From assembly GCF_030253575.1 (NCBI RefSeq), contig NC_080568.1, positions 31,213,001 through 31,277,000 on the forward strand: a stretch of 64,000 nucleotides of DNA, written 5' to 3'. The notes beneath the pieces are model-generated. The model was not told the DNA's origin. It searched no databases and saw only the letters and a list, made by a program, of their open reading frames with translations. This stretch comes from Rhododendron vialii. Its lineage: Eukaryota > Streptophyta > Magnoliopsida > Ericales > Ericaceae. Position numbers and translations under genes: made by a program. Each line of letters starts with the position of its first letter. Position 1 is the stretch's first letter. Below are positions 35,301 to 48,100 of the stretch, piece after piece.

Positions 35301-36887
35301 AGAATGATGAAGGAAAGGTTTCATAAGCTCCTTCACTTTAATAGTATCAAAATGGAAAATCTTAGAGACTTTTCTCCAATAATCCTTTTACCAACTTTTC
35401 ACTGGACTTCAAAATGTGAATCTGATTCATAAATTCAAAGGTATGAAATTTGAACTTTTGTGGTGGGATCATTCTGTGTAAACTAGATGCATTTCGTGTA
35501 TTTATCTGTTTTTTCCAAAACATACTAGTGGGGCAACAATGCACCCAAATTAGTACCTGTTATAAATGCACTGTGTTTCCCACGACGTGTAAAAAAATTG
35601 GTGTGTTCCAAGTCCCGCATACGGAGGAACATTGACTGCAATGATGTACATTGTTCACTCATGAATCATGATGCAAATATTCCTCATTTGAATATGGTGT
35701 TGTGAGCATTTCACTTTTCTGTAGTGTTTCCTTCTTTTACATTTTTTTTTTTGTGTTGGATTACCTTAGGTTGACGTGGACATAGCAACCCGAGTCAATG
35801 TTTATGATGATGGCCCTAATCGGAGGTAATGCACACTTTTTTTCTCAGTATGATGGCCTTCGGTAGCAAAATTAAGCGCCTTGCTTAATTAACTCTGGAT
35901 GCTTGAAGTGTACTTTAAACTGCCCTGCTATTTATCTTTGTTTCATTGAACAAATGAATGAGTCTGGAAATGTGCATTTCGTGTACTTTGCAGCTTACTG
36001 TATGTGGAAGCGGCAGACCGCCCTGGATTACTGGTGGATCTCGTAAAGATGATTACCGACATAAACATTGCCGTGGAATCAGGGGAATTTGACACTGAGG
36101 TAACAGCCAAGTGGCTTCTGCATTCTGCTCATATTTATTAGTTTAGTAGTAGTGATGTTGGATATTAGATTGACTATTTCACTTGTATTTTGATTTTCGT
36201 GCCTAGGGTTTATTGGCCAAGGCAAAGTTCCATGTCAGCTACCGGGGTAAAGCCATCATCAAGCCCCTTCAACAGGTAAAACTGGATATAGGTGGTATTA
36301 TGAAGGTCTCTCAAGCGAACTAGCATAGCCTTATGAATGATTTTAATAGACCTGGTCCACCCTGCCCAGCTTTATCAATTCCAACGTAATTTTGATGGAA
36401 AATTTTCTTTTCACAAAAGATAAGTAACGATTCCGGGTAGATGTGAGCAAATCATTTGTCTTTACGGCTCAACTTGGGCTCACTTCGCAAAAACTAGTGG
36501 TGTAAATCAACCGAGTAATTTGTGAATAGCATGAGCTCGAGCCAAACTTTGAGGCTCATTTAGTCATCGAACTAGCTCGAATATACCTAGCTTGGACTCG
36601 TGAACAAAAGGATAAATTGCCATATTTCATTTCGACTGATACTTGATTTAGTTTCAGCATTGTATTTGTTTATGTTTATCGTGGATTTAATCTAGACTTG
36701 ATTTTGTGTTCGAGATCAATCTCAAAAATATAATAAGGCTAAGACTACAAAATAAAAAGGGGCTCATGTACGTGTTGTCTGTTTATTTGCAAGCTGCGAT
36801 GCTTAACTTTGTCAATACTGGCAGGTTCTTGCTAATAGTTTGCGATATTCCTTGAGGCGCCCAACAACCGAAGAGTCAAGTTTTTGA
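32161..36887 (+). CDS. ACR11: Chloroplast ACT-domain protein ACR11
   Basis: Ten exons join in frame: 32161-32318, 33419-33476, 33584-33709, 33913-34007, 34586-34670, 34778-34837, 35770-35825, 35994-36099, 36207-36275 and 36825-36887. The product is 291 aa, close to the roughly 290 aa of Arabidopsis ACR11. A Ser-rich transit peptide (about 1-60) is followed by ACT domain 1 (about 99-150, with NRLGALLDT and [16 protein letters not shown]) and ACT domain 2 (about 214-280, with [17 protein letters not shown] and [16 protein letters not shown]). The C-terminus ends EESSF. By family knowledge ACR11 is a plastid protein that interacts with and activates Fd-GOGAT and glutamine synthetase 2 and affects defence and amino-acid balance. 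The start at 32161 is chosen as the first ATG in frame; 32173 is a second candidate. Exon 1 is followed at once by a 51-base TC tract, and intron 6 carries a Stowaway-like MITE. Confidence 0.94.
32329..32379 (+). repeat. (TC)n microsatellite at the start of ACR11 intron 1
   Basis: An uninterrupted TC tract of about 51 bases begins 10 bases after the exon 1 donor. It is the longest simple repeat in the window and is likely to be polymorphic. Confidence 0.9.
34882..35096. mobile_element. Stowaway-like MITE in ACR11 intron 6
   Basis: A 215-bp element begins ctccctccgtcccaaattct and ends with the near complement (tttgggatggagggag). The inverted repeats extend about 57 bp. TA flanks both ends (34880-34881 and 35097-35098). 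These are the hallmarks of mariner-related Stowaway MITEs. It begins 45 bases after the exon 6 donor and lies entirely within the intron. Confidence 0.85.
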
Positions 36888-37391
36888 GATCTTTGAGTTG
36901 GATGACCACACCAGATCGCTATGTAGGTAATAGTGGATTCTGGCAATGCCGCCCTTAACCCATGCCGGATTGTCGTTGTAACTTTGTCTAATGAAGCATG
37001 GGTGAACAGAAGAGATGAGAGAGGCATCAATGCCTTGGCAGCTCTGACATTGTATAAGCCATTTGTACTGTACCCAATGTTGTAAAATGATAACCGTTTA
37101 TACCACTTCTAGGTGTTTTGTAAGGGGAAAGAGAAGCTGTTATCATATTTCTCATGCACAAACCATACCTGCACTTTGGTTTCTGGATCAGATTTCTCTA
37201 ATTAAGTGCAGCTGTAAGGGGTGAGTTTCTTGAAACGTTTTCCTCTTGAATTGATGAGGGTCTGCAGGGCTACTACTACGCCTTAACGAATCGCTAGGGC
37301 TATAAATTGCTAGGGCAATAAGTGAAGGAATTGCCAATCCAGGAGGACATGTGATCCTTGGTCTCTACCTATATCTGCCCTGTCTGCATAT
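36888..37391. other. ACR11 3' flank
   Basis: Probable 3' UTR of ACR11 followed by unique DNA. No further gene is seen. Confidence 0.4.
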
Positions 37392-37801
37392 TAGGGGTGA
37401 AAGAAAATCGACGGACCCAAAAAAAAAACCGAACTACGGTTCGGTTTTCAGTCGGGGTAAGGGTGGGTTTGGTCAGCTTCGGTTTGGACCGAACCGAATC
37501 GATCAATCGAACCGATCAATTTTCGGTCCGGTCTCGGTTATCTGGAAATTTCTCCAGAATGATTTGGATTGATTAATCAAAGCCGTCCATCTTAAATCCA
37601 AAAGAAAAACAAATCTCACCCGTTCATTTCAATCTTAACGTTAGACCGAAAACCTATAAAAAAACGATCGGACCAAACCACCTGAACCGATTTTGGTCCA
37701 TTGTTTTTTTTGATCGGGATCGATTTCCGGCTACATTACCCCGAACCGATCGGTTCCGTCCTGAACACCCCAAAAACCGAACCGATCGATTTTCACCCCT
37801 A
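37392..37801. mobile_element. hAT-like MITE with CCGAACCGAT-rich interior
   Basis: The left end is taggggtgaaagaaaatcga and the reverse complement of the right end is taggggtgaaaatcgatcgg. The flanking 8-mers ctgcatat (37384-37391) and ctacatat (37802-37809) match at seven of eight positions. The interior is full of cggttcgg/ccgaaccg phrases. A related fragment ending ttcacccct lies near 42072-42080 just upstream of the activase-like gene. Confidence 0.65.
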
Positions 37802-40140
37802 CTACATATATGTTAGCATCTTCAGTCCCTACCAACCAAATCTAGGTAAAAATCACCTAAATCTCATTCTAGTCCTCGACTCGACCCCTAAATGACACTG
37901 AATTTTATTCAAATTTAGGGGACTCAAATTTCTACGTAAATGCTAGCATTTCTTTCCTTTCAAGTTTACAATTATACCATTCACAAAACTTTTACTCAAA
38001 TTTACTCGTAGATTTGAATTTGTGTATTGAAGCAAGTGCAAAACAAATTCAGCAAAATATAAGATAGATTATTCCTTTCCGGTTTTTAAAAAAAAAAAAA
38101 CTTTTAGAAAAGAAAGGTAATTTCAAGTTCAAAAATAATGTATTTACGTAAATAATTTTTCCACCAATATGGATCTTGTTTGATAGATCTCATTGAGATC
38201 TTTTAAACAATGCAAAAAAAAAATAAAAATTATTCTTTATTTTTATTATATTTGAGCTTGAAATTATCTTCTTTTAAAAAAAAAAATTTAAAAAGAAAGC
38301 GGAACCGCTAAACCATATGCGAGGGAGGGTGTTGGTTGCTGAAGTGATTGACGAGGGACCTACTTGCAAATTGCAGGAAACTTTAGTGTGCTTTCAATGT
38401 CAGCGGATAAGGGTGCGTATGGAGCTTCTAGTGTCACCCTTTTGTGCATTTTGCGAGTATAGAATCATTAATGCCTGACTTTATGGCAACCCCACAATAG
38501 GCCCTCATTGAGTTGACGATAGCACCACGATTTACATTTAAAAAAAAAAAGTGTTTTTTAACACAGGGCGTTCAGTATAGTTTACGCGCACGTCGTATTT
38601 TTTTCAAGCGCTTGCACGTGAGGGTAAGATGGACCAAAAGTTGCTGGCAATGATACATTAAGATACAGCAAACTCCCGAGTCTCAAGCCAAGACCGCTTG
38701 GCGAAATCCCTCGAGGTTACATTTAAGAAATTGCTTCAACGCTCTCGAGTGCCATGTAATGAATTCAACCAATCGAAGGGTTGCAATAATGCCACGAGAG
38801 AAAAGGTTGCTTCGATGCTCTGTTTTAAAGTGTGATTACCTGTCATGAAATATTAATGACTTTTAATGGTTCAGATTTATGGTAAGGCTATCATCGGGGA
38901 GAGTGTTTTTAGATATAAATTATCAACCATTGAAAGTCAGAATGACCAATCTAGATGCAACTTGAGGCTTCAAACCGGGTCCTTTGAAACTATGTACTTG
39001 TGTAGGTAGTAGGTTCGCCACCAAATTCAGGGGCATTTCTGCTAACCAGTTTTTTTTTATTTTGTTCTTATTCAATTTATTTTTTTTTGGCGTTTTTCGT
39101 TTTGCACCAAATTATTATAAATTATTGGTTCATCTTAACGAGAAAAATCAGAAAAGTAAAAAATTGTAAATTTTACGCAGGTGTTTTTTAAAATATCCAA
39201 GAAAAACCTAAAAATTTGATTTTTTGGTCTTTTTCTTGGATATTTCCCAAATACTTGTGTAAAATTCTTCTCTTTTTTTTTTTAAACTTTTTCGATTCCT
39301 CTCGTCGAGACGAATAAAAATTTGACGTAAAATCAACAAACGCGAATTTTTTGGTTAGCGAAAACTGGCGCTATTGTGGGACAAATTGGGGGGTCCACTG
39401 GCTATGGGAAGGCGATAAGGTTATTGTGCAGCTAGCTTCAATCCATGTAAAGTTGTGAACAAAACCATTAAAAAAGGGGGGAAATATACATAACTCTAAA
39501 TTCAGCTTTGAAAAGTGAGTACAAAACCCTGTTTTTCTTCTTCACTGGAAGCAAAATAACAAGGACGTTACGTCGCAAAATTACTTTTGAAACCTACACT
39601 TATTCGTCCCGATTTGTATGCCAATTTTGACATTCGTGCCTCTTCATATAATTTCTATACTTCATAATCGTAACCAAAAAACAAAGTGTGCACCCTGAAT
39701 CATAAAATAAGGGAGAGACTTCCCTGAGATTACTATAATACCTTGTAATACTTGATTCAGTCAATTCTACCCGTTACTGAAAGGATTGGAAGATGAAGCG
39801 GTGCTGAGCGGCCAATTCGGCAGTTTATTTCGATAATTAACGACTCGGATCTTAACCGAGTAATGAATGATTCAGAATTATATGCGCTTAGATTCAATTC
39901 GAGCCGTCTGTGCCGAAATAAACTGCCGGATGCCGCTCGACACCCACTCCGCAGTGGGGTGGCCCGGCTTTTCCAACAATAATTTCAGTTGGAGTATTTG
40001 TATTTATATATTTGTCAGCTAAAAGTCGAAGAACCAGTGATGCAACTCCCCAACTTTATCACCCTTTTCTTGGGAAACCAAAAATCTCTTTACCTTAGCT
40101 AGGTATATTTAAAAGAGGGAAATGTGAGTCTCTAACAATG
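37802..40140. other. Repeat-bearing spacer upstream of the LEA-like gene
   Basis: It holds the second copy of the dispersed repeat first seen at 490-650 (38106-38275), a hairpin-forming AT-rich element around 39020-39370, and an inverted repeat at 39801-39942 with arms containing ggcagtttatttcg and cgaaataaactgcc. No coding exon is supported. Confidence 0.5.
40104..40111 (+). promoter_or_regulatory. Candidate TATA box of the LEA-like gene
   Basis: The octamer tatattta lies 70 bases upstream of the ATG at 40181, with a GA tract between. Position and sequence fit a plant TATA element. Confidence 0.45.
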
Positions 40141-40143
40141 GTC

Positions 40144-40147
<4 letters not shown>

Positions 40148-40180
<33 letters not shown>
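40148..40180 (+). repeat. (GA)n microsatellite abutting the LEA-like start codon
   Basis: The GA tract runs directly into the ATG at 40181 and forms most of the predicted 5' leader. Confidence 0.9.
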
Positions 40181-40187
<7 letters not shown>

Positions 40188-40933
40188 CAACATTTGGTAG
40201 AGGAGCACAGAACATGAACTCCATGTACATCAAGTAAGGTTTTTCCTTTGGCAATTTTCTTCTTGGTTTAGTTTAGGGAGCCCGTAGGATGATAAATTTA
40301 TTATATCTGAAAAAATCGATTATTTCGTCTCTTGAATGGAGTTTGTTGTTTTACTTGTTTATCCCTTTTATGAAGCTATTACGGAGTAGTTGATAGTCAA
40401 TCTTAGCGCGATTGTGAGCTTTTATACCTAATTTTATATAATTTAGATAGTTGTATTATATTGTATAAAAGTCACATGATTCATATCTCCGTTTCATGAA
40501 GAGGGAAAAAAAATTAACGTAATCCTTTTTGTATGAAAGTTTTGTAGACAGGTTTTGTTTATATAAAGAACTACCATTCTAATTATAAAAGCACGTCATA
40601 TTTTTCGTTTCTCTAACATATTAAACCAAGTTTACACATTTTTATCCTCTTTTCGAAAATAATTACAGGCCAATGCTGCGAAAAGCCTACCACAAGAAGG
40701 GCTCATGCAGTGATAGTACTGCAACCAAAATGAACGGGGAGGAAGTGAAGAACAAGAGCAATACTGTGGCCGGAGATCAGGGCCGTGTTGACGGTGACTG
40801 CTGGTGGGTTCCCGATCATCGAACTGGGATTTTCTACCCTAAAGGCCAAGAGAAAGTCATTGAAGATGTTCCGGTTGGAGCAGGAAAGGATTCTAGGGTT
40901 AATTGGTTTACCAACAATGAGGACTTCATTTGA
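40181..40933 (+). CDS. Small LEA_3-like protein
   Basis: Two exons, 40181-40233 and 40669-40933, encode 105 aa. The protein is basic at the N-terminus (residues 18-30) and then hydrophilic. It carries the block [15 protein letters not shown] at residues 63-77, which resembles the W-PDP-TGYY-P block of the LEA_3 (SAG21/Lea5/ARG2) family. It ends [11 protein letters not shown]. By family knowledge LEA_3 proteins are short, stress- or senescence-induced and often mitochondrial, but this member differs at several positions and lacks an obvious transit peptide. Family membership is moderately supported; function is not shown by the sequence. The single intron after codon 17 is in the position expected for LEA_3 genes. 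Confidence 0.65.
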
Positions 40934-42192
40934 TAACCTTATGTTGTATTCCTAATAATATGTTCGATTACTTGGGCTTGGACATTTTATGTGGATGTAA
41001 TCTCCTAAAGTAATTTCTGAAAAGAAGAATATCATTGTGATGTTTTCGTAAAGTTGTGCCAATATTTTAAAGGAACTAATGATCACGTGACGATGCCCCA
41101 TATTATGTTAAATGAGACACTGCATACATATTTTAATAACTGAAGTACTATGAATTATGGAGGTCTCAATATATAGATTGCTTAGATAGAGCAAAATTTT
41201 TAATCCATCGAAACGATCATGTATGTTTGTTGGTCTCTGTTATCGGTTTCGCGGCTTTCACCCATGACTTTACCAAATACTAGTACTTGTCCATGTCCGA
41301 TGAACTTAGATTTTTTCATGAATGATATGATATACGCATCAAAGTTTAAATGTGACGGGTTTCAATCTCACTTGAAAATCCTCATTCATAATTGCAAGGA
41401 GTTGGAAAATACTGATTTTGTATAAAGAATTAATTGACTAGATCATTAAATGAATGATCTCGATAAAAACGACTCCTCTCCAATCCCTAAAAAAGAACTG
41501 AATCGTCCAATTTTCCTATTTATGTGCTCTTTTTGGGATATCATGTTTTCTTTTGAACGACTTTGGGATATCTTGTTGATAATGTATCGATCAACAGTAA
41601 TCGCTACGGTTTTATTTTGATCAAATACATTTGATCCGGTATAGAAAAAGAGACTTTTTAAAAGATAACTGTATTATGGAGTATAAACATTTTTATACTT
41701 TTATTCGATCAACAAAATCTAAAATGTAAATTATACTAACGATCGTCAAAATAAACTTACACCCTGTTTTGGTACCCAGGGAAAAGAAAAGAAAATAAAA
41801 GAACTCTTTGTTTGATTATTTTCTTTTCCTTTTCCTCTCGAAATTTTTAAAAAAAAAGAAAGGAAAATTCATCCTTTCGTTTACTCCTATTTTCCTTAGG
41901 TACCAAACAAATCCTTAAAAAAAAAGACCCGCAAATGATCAAACCGAACCATCAAGTCTCATTCTACGATTGGTCGGGGTTGGTCTTGAAAAGTCACGGT
42001 TCGAACCGGTTTTGGAAAAAATCATCCCAAATTAAAATTAAATCGAACCGAACCGAACTGATCCGAGTTCACCCCTCACTGTAAGGTAGGGTCCGTTATG
42101 GTTCCCGCTTGATATTATGTGGCGCCAAATTCTTCTAACTTCTTCCTCTGTATCTTTATCGTCACTAAATTTTAAGACCAACGCCAAAATCA
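40934..42192. other. Spacer between the LEA-like and activase-like genes
   Basis: No gene is supported. Near 41762-41915 the sequence starts ccctgttttggtacc and ends ggtaccaaacaaatcc, which may be a decayed MITE. The CCGAACC-rich stretch at 41940-42080 is related to the hAT-like element at 37392-37801 and lies in the promoter of the activase-like gene. Confidence 0.4.
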
Positions 42193-45100
42193 ATGGCGCT
42201 CTTCTTCAGCAACTTCAACAACCCACGCCTCATTTCCTCTTCTCTCTCCTCCTTCCCTTTTCTCTCTCCTCCTTCACAGCTCAAACCACCAATTCCCAAA
42301 CAACTCTCCGTACGTTCGGTTCCGAGTTCTCACGAAAACGAAAACAAAAGCGACGAGAAAGAGTCGAGTAAACCGAAGAAGAGGCTCTCGGAGCAGTCGT
42401 CGTGGGAGGCGAAGGACTCGGAGGGAGAAGATTACCTTTACAGGCTGGGTAAGGAGGCGGACAACATGAACATCGCCGTTGGTGCTAGGGCTGGCGTCAT
42501 CGATGACCTCTTCGCCGGCAATTTCCTCGGCAGAGACTGTGAGTGTTTCTTCCTTCGACTTTAATCAGTTTGGTTCCTTGGAAAATGCACCAGAAGAAGG
42601 TTGGGGAATGTTGTGAGGCGTCGGCCCAAAGATACATATTTTTGTTTGATCTTGGAGACGTCGAGCCTGCTTACGCGCACCTCGACTAATGTAGACCAGT
42701 CACACCGTTCAAAAGTTGGAGACCCACCCATTTAATGCTAGGACCAAACCCAATTGAACTGGATTCTTAAAAGTTGACAGCACCTAAGAGGTTTGGGAGC
42801 AAACTCTAAGTCCCCGGCTTTGGGCAAATTTTCATATATGTATATACACACTTGTGCGTACGTATGTGTGCATTTGGTATTCTCGACTGTGGTTCCGGTA
42901 ACAGAGAGAACATTGGAAGAAGGCTTCATGAGTGTTGTGTGTTGATATGGTGTCCAATCACGCATGTCTTTCTGCTGGCTAGGTGCTTCTTTCGTCCTTC
43001 ATTGTTCGCATGGATTGATTCGTTTTGTTTTTCCATAGCTGAGAAACCCATACGTGCTGATTGAATCATTGAGCTTTAATCATATTGCATGTGATAATGC
43101 AGCGGATATTGTCTTTGATTACCGGCAGAAAGTGACCAGGTCGTTTGAGTACCTTCAAGGGGATTACTACATTGCTCCCGTTTTCATGGTAAGCTTTTTC
43201 TCAGTATTGATCGTGATTGTCTTGGCTAATTTCTTATTTTATTGCTATTGGGTTTACAATGTGGCATATGTGCTTCAATCTACCTTTATGAATATTTTAC
43301 TGTTATGTTGTGTGATAGTATTTTGCACAACTCAATTTATTGAAAAAATTGTAAACTGTATTTCTTTCATTTGTGACTTGGATTCTAAGAAGGCTAGGGT
43401 TATCATATAGGACTATTCTCTCGCTGACAGTTGGAAATTTGAAAACATTGACACAGAAACCCTTCATGACCAGTCAGAGACTTACAAACACTTTGGTCAC
43501 AAGAAGTAAATCCACTGATGAACAGATCCATATTTTAGATTCAGAAATTCTAGTAGAATACACTAATGATTCTTTATAAGAAGAAATGAGAAGCCCTAGA
43601 ATATATGAATAAGGTTGTGAGCTATTATGTCAAATTACTGAAAACTTTAGAGTTGGTGCTGTCTTCCTTCCAGAATTATGAAATTATAGCTTTTGCTGTT
43701 TCTCAGTTTTGTCCAACCCCAGCCTAAAAAACGCAGCCCTTATGAGCTGAAAAAGCGTATGACCTAAAAGTGTTTTACTTACACAACCTTTTTAGAAATG
43801 TACAACGGCTTCAAATTTTGATTTCGGAATTTAGGCTAAACAACAGGGAATGATCATTTCCAAAGGGGAATGGAGTCTTGCATCACATTGGTGTCTATGA
43901 TCTTGGTGCATTCTTGTTCTGCTCGTCAGTTTGTTTTCTCCACTCTTTGAATCAAGTTCATGTTGCTCGCATAACTAGGAAGACTGCATATCGATAATCA
44001 AAGAACTTTGAGAAATACCTTATTAGTATTGTCTAACTTCCTTTTGTTGAGCATATAGACTTTCGTTATTTTCCCATCTGTTAACTCATTCTTCTTCTAC
44101 TTTTTACAGGATAAAGTGGGTAAGTTCAGTAATCATACAGTGGAAAGATCACACTCATGCATGTTGATGGATCAGATGATTTCATTTGGAATGACTGTGA
44201 CAGAGTTGTTGCTTTGTCTGATGTGAAACTTTTATCTTAGATATCATTGGGAAAATGTCATTTTAAATTCACTTGCTATGCCTTTTCTTCTAATAGAGGG
44301 CTAGTGATGTATGCTAATGGGTATACCAAGGTGGGTTGGCTTTCTTCTGCTTCGTAGGTCCCTTTTGTATCTCCTGCTACCATGTTTCATTTGCCTCCTC
44401 TTATCACCTGAATGTGAAATAAAGATTATTAGCGAATCAAAGATAATCAAAACAGTTAGCTGCATGCTCTTCTTAATTATGGCATTCTTGTTTACAAGAT
44501 CTGACTTGTGGTTGATGTTTATGGGATATGTGAGGTGCTGAATTGCTAATCTTCTCAATGTCAGAAATTGTTATTACGTTGATAACATTTTGCACATTGT
44601 TCGCTGTGACTGCAGTTTGCCACATTGTGAAGAACTACATTTCTCATCTTCTCAATACTAAAATTCCTCTGATTCTAGGTAAGTATGCATGATGGTTTTT
44701 TTGATATTTACCCCCGTGAGAGTTTGTAGTTTGTACTATAGATAAGATAGTTAACGGACACGGGCAGTAATTCTTATACACTTTCTGTACCTTTCTCTTT
44801 ATGAATGTACCTTCAGCTTCTTTACTCCTTTTTTAGTTTTCTGTGGTCAGCCAGAGCTTAATTTTGCAGCCAGAGCTTAATTTTGAGACGAGCAAATTTT
44901 GGACTTATGCAGTCAAATAGTCGTATATTGATTTCCTTACTCATTCATCATTGCACTTAACATTAGAAAAAGGAATGCTTTGTGTCTGGTGATCTTATAC
45001 ATTCGATGACAGTATTACGTCACTATTACCAGATGAGATAAGATGTGCATTCAATCAGGTGGATATGTATGTCTTTCTACTTGAAAAGCAGGAAACCCTT

Positions 45101-48100
45101 CTATCATCACACTTACGAGTGTGCTTTTCTGGCATGTCTACGTGATACATATTTCAACCTACATAAGCCATTCTTGTCTCATGTTGACCTGGATAACTTG
45201 AAGGGGGTAGTCCCTGTAATATGAGATTAGTATGTGATCAAATGGTTGTATCTCGGTGGACATAATTCTTGAAATGAAAGCTATTTTGACTGGGGTACAT
45301 CTGTGCAGGCATTTGGGGAGGAAAAGGACAAGGCAAATCCTTTCAAACCGAACTTATTTTCCAGGCCATGGGAGTTGAACCAGTTATTATGTCTGCTGGA
45401 GAATTGGAATCAGAAAGAGCCGGTAAGCTGGCCTCTACAAGGGACAGTGGTGGTGAAAATCAACTGATTGTTGATCTTTCTTTCTTTCTTTTTGGGTTTC
45501 TGTGTTGGCAAATATCAATTTTAGTACTTCGATAGGCCCGAAAATCACCTATTTTCACATCTCGCATGCAATCTCCTATGTAATTTTACTTCTCCTACAT
45601 TGGCCGAATGGTTTATTAGGTAATTCTGGTGCCTGTATACTACTGAAGTTACTTATGGGATACTAACCGAAAAAAAGGCAGTGATTGGGAAGACAGGAAT
45701 AAGAATATAACAAGTTGTGTAACTGGTTCAAAAGTGAACATGTATGCTTCTAACTAAATTGTAATTCCCTTGCATTTTTCCTTGAACAGGAGAACCAGGA
45801 AAATTGATACGTGACCGGTACAGAACTGCTTCGCAAGTTGTTCAAAACAAAGTTAGAAGCTCTACTACTTTCAATATCGATATATGTATGTCATTGGTTG
45901 ACAAATTTTATGCTGTTGTCTATTTGATTCATTGCCATATTTGTCTTTTCTTTTATCTAATTTGACCTCTAAATGAATCTAAAATTTGACCTCTAAATGA
46001 ATCTAACTCTTCTTTCTGTTTTTCTTGTCTCTTGGGCATACATTGAATTCAGCAGAATGGATGATTGATTAGTTAAGTTCTATGACACCACAATAGATTG
46101 TAGGATGCCAAATGACTTGGAATAATCAAGATTGTGACATGTATATGGTGTAGAGAAGAAAATCCCAACTGCCTCCTATGGTAAGTGTAATTGGGCTTAG
46201 GGGAAGCTACTTTCCCTTAAGATGTCTTTTTCCTGAAGTTGGGTTAGAGTAGATGGAGTTCTTAAGGCCCAACATATATTTGGATGTCGAGAACTGTATT
46301 TTTAGGAACATTTTCTCAATTGGCTTCAGGTACCAAGGGTTAGGTCAAACACTCCCTGCGCCGTTAATTTTCTCGTTTCAGGTTTTCTATAGAAACTGCG
46401 ATGGAGAAGGAAACAATAAACGATGGACTTTTCCCACAACAGGAAAAACAAAACCTGAACTATGATGCAGAGCATGTAAACAAGAAAAGTGTGTGAAGCA
46501 CAATTAGACTATGACTTGTAATGTGTCTGGTCAAATTGAGTCTCCACTCTATGTTTCTTGTAGTCATTTGCTGCCGATATGAACTTTATGTGTAGTTCAT
46601 TAGGCTTTATGAGCTGGGGCAAAACAGAACTCTTATATTTGATGCTCAATGGATGTAGCGTTTTGTCATGGGTTAAGTTATGGGCTAAATTACTTCTCTG
46701 TCTTATATGTGTGGTCTATGATGGGCTAGTAAAAGTTTTATTTCTTATTCGGAGTCTTGATCCTAATTTTATCATTAGAATTAGGGGATGCCCAGGGGTC
46801 AATATCTGCATGCAATCCGTCCGTTCAACATAGTAATTTTTTAGAAATTGTGAGGAACTTCTGAAGCTTTATTTCATGCTTGAAGCTACCTTACCTGAAG
46901 AAGTAAATTCTGAGGACTTACTACAGCATAGATAAAATTAGGGCAATGCATTTTTCTTTTGTCTTGTAATATTCTTTAGGCAGGGCAAACTACAAAGAAT
47001 AGATGGAAGTGGTGGAACTTGAAAGTATGGTTGAAAACAGTAATGCTTTACTTCGAAACTGCCATTAGTAGAACCTCCTTATATTCATGTCAACATGCTG
47101 ATGGGTGTTTCGCATTCGTCCTTGTTCGCCTTCTTTTAGTTATCAATAGAGCTTTTTGTTTTTGTTTTTCCTTGACTTATACAGGGGAAGATGAGTTGTT
47201 TAATGATCAATGATATTGATGCTGGCCTTGGAAGATTTGGTGAGCTGTAGTTTAACTTTGACTCCTTCAGCTTACTTTACTGCGAAATCTGAGCTCCTAA
47301 AAACTGTAGTAAACTGTATTTCAATTTGCAGTCTCCCTATCAGCTTGGCGGCACTATGAACACTATTACCTTTTGATAGTAATCTTCATGGTGGAATTTA
47401 TTGAATAGCATTCTAATCATGATTACTTTGTTCTTTTCTCTTTCCAAGACATTCTTCTGTTTTTTATCTAGGAAATACTCAAATGACAGTCAACAATCAG
47501 ATTGTTGTTGGGACGCTGATGAATTTGTGTGATAATCCAACAAGAGTTAGTATCGGTCAAGACTGGAGGGAATCAGATGTTACAAGCAGAATCCCTATCA
47601 TTGTCACAGGGAATGATTTTTCAACTATTTATGCTCCCTTGATTCGTGACGGTCGAATGGAAAAATTTTACTGGTAGGTTGAGTGGCTTTTAAACTTTCT
47701 TGTTGCATGTTATTATAATGATTGTTGTACTTGTTTTTACTAACAATAGGCTGTTGTAACTTGGAAACTTGTTGATAAAACTTCAGTGTCATTATGTTCA
47801 TATATCTACCTATATATGTATGGGTATTAAGTCGAAAGTATGCCAGTTTAGTCCTTATTCGGGAGGGGTAGATTGGGTGTGTATACCTAACCTTCTAAGA
47901 TTATTTGCACAAAGTGGCAACTCCTTGAACCCACGATGTCTGTATTAATGGGTATGGGAGGTTAGATTAGGTATTGACCTTACCTTCTGGGTTTAGTTAC
48001 ACGAAGGGGCTACTGTAGGAACCTCCAACATCAAGGTTAATGGGCCGACTTGAAGCAACTGAACTTTATGTCCGTTCCAAGTACATGATCTGTGGCCCAC

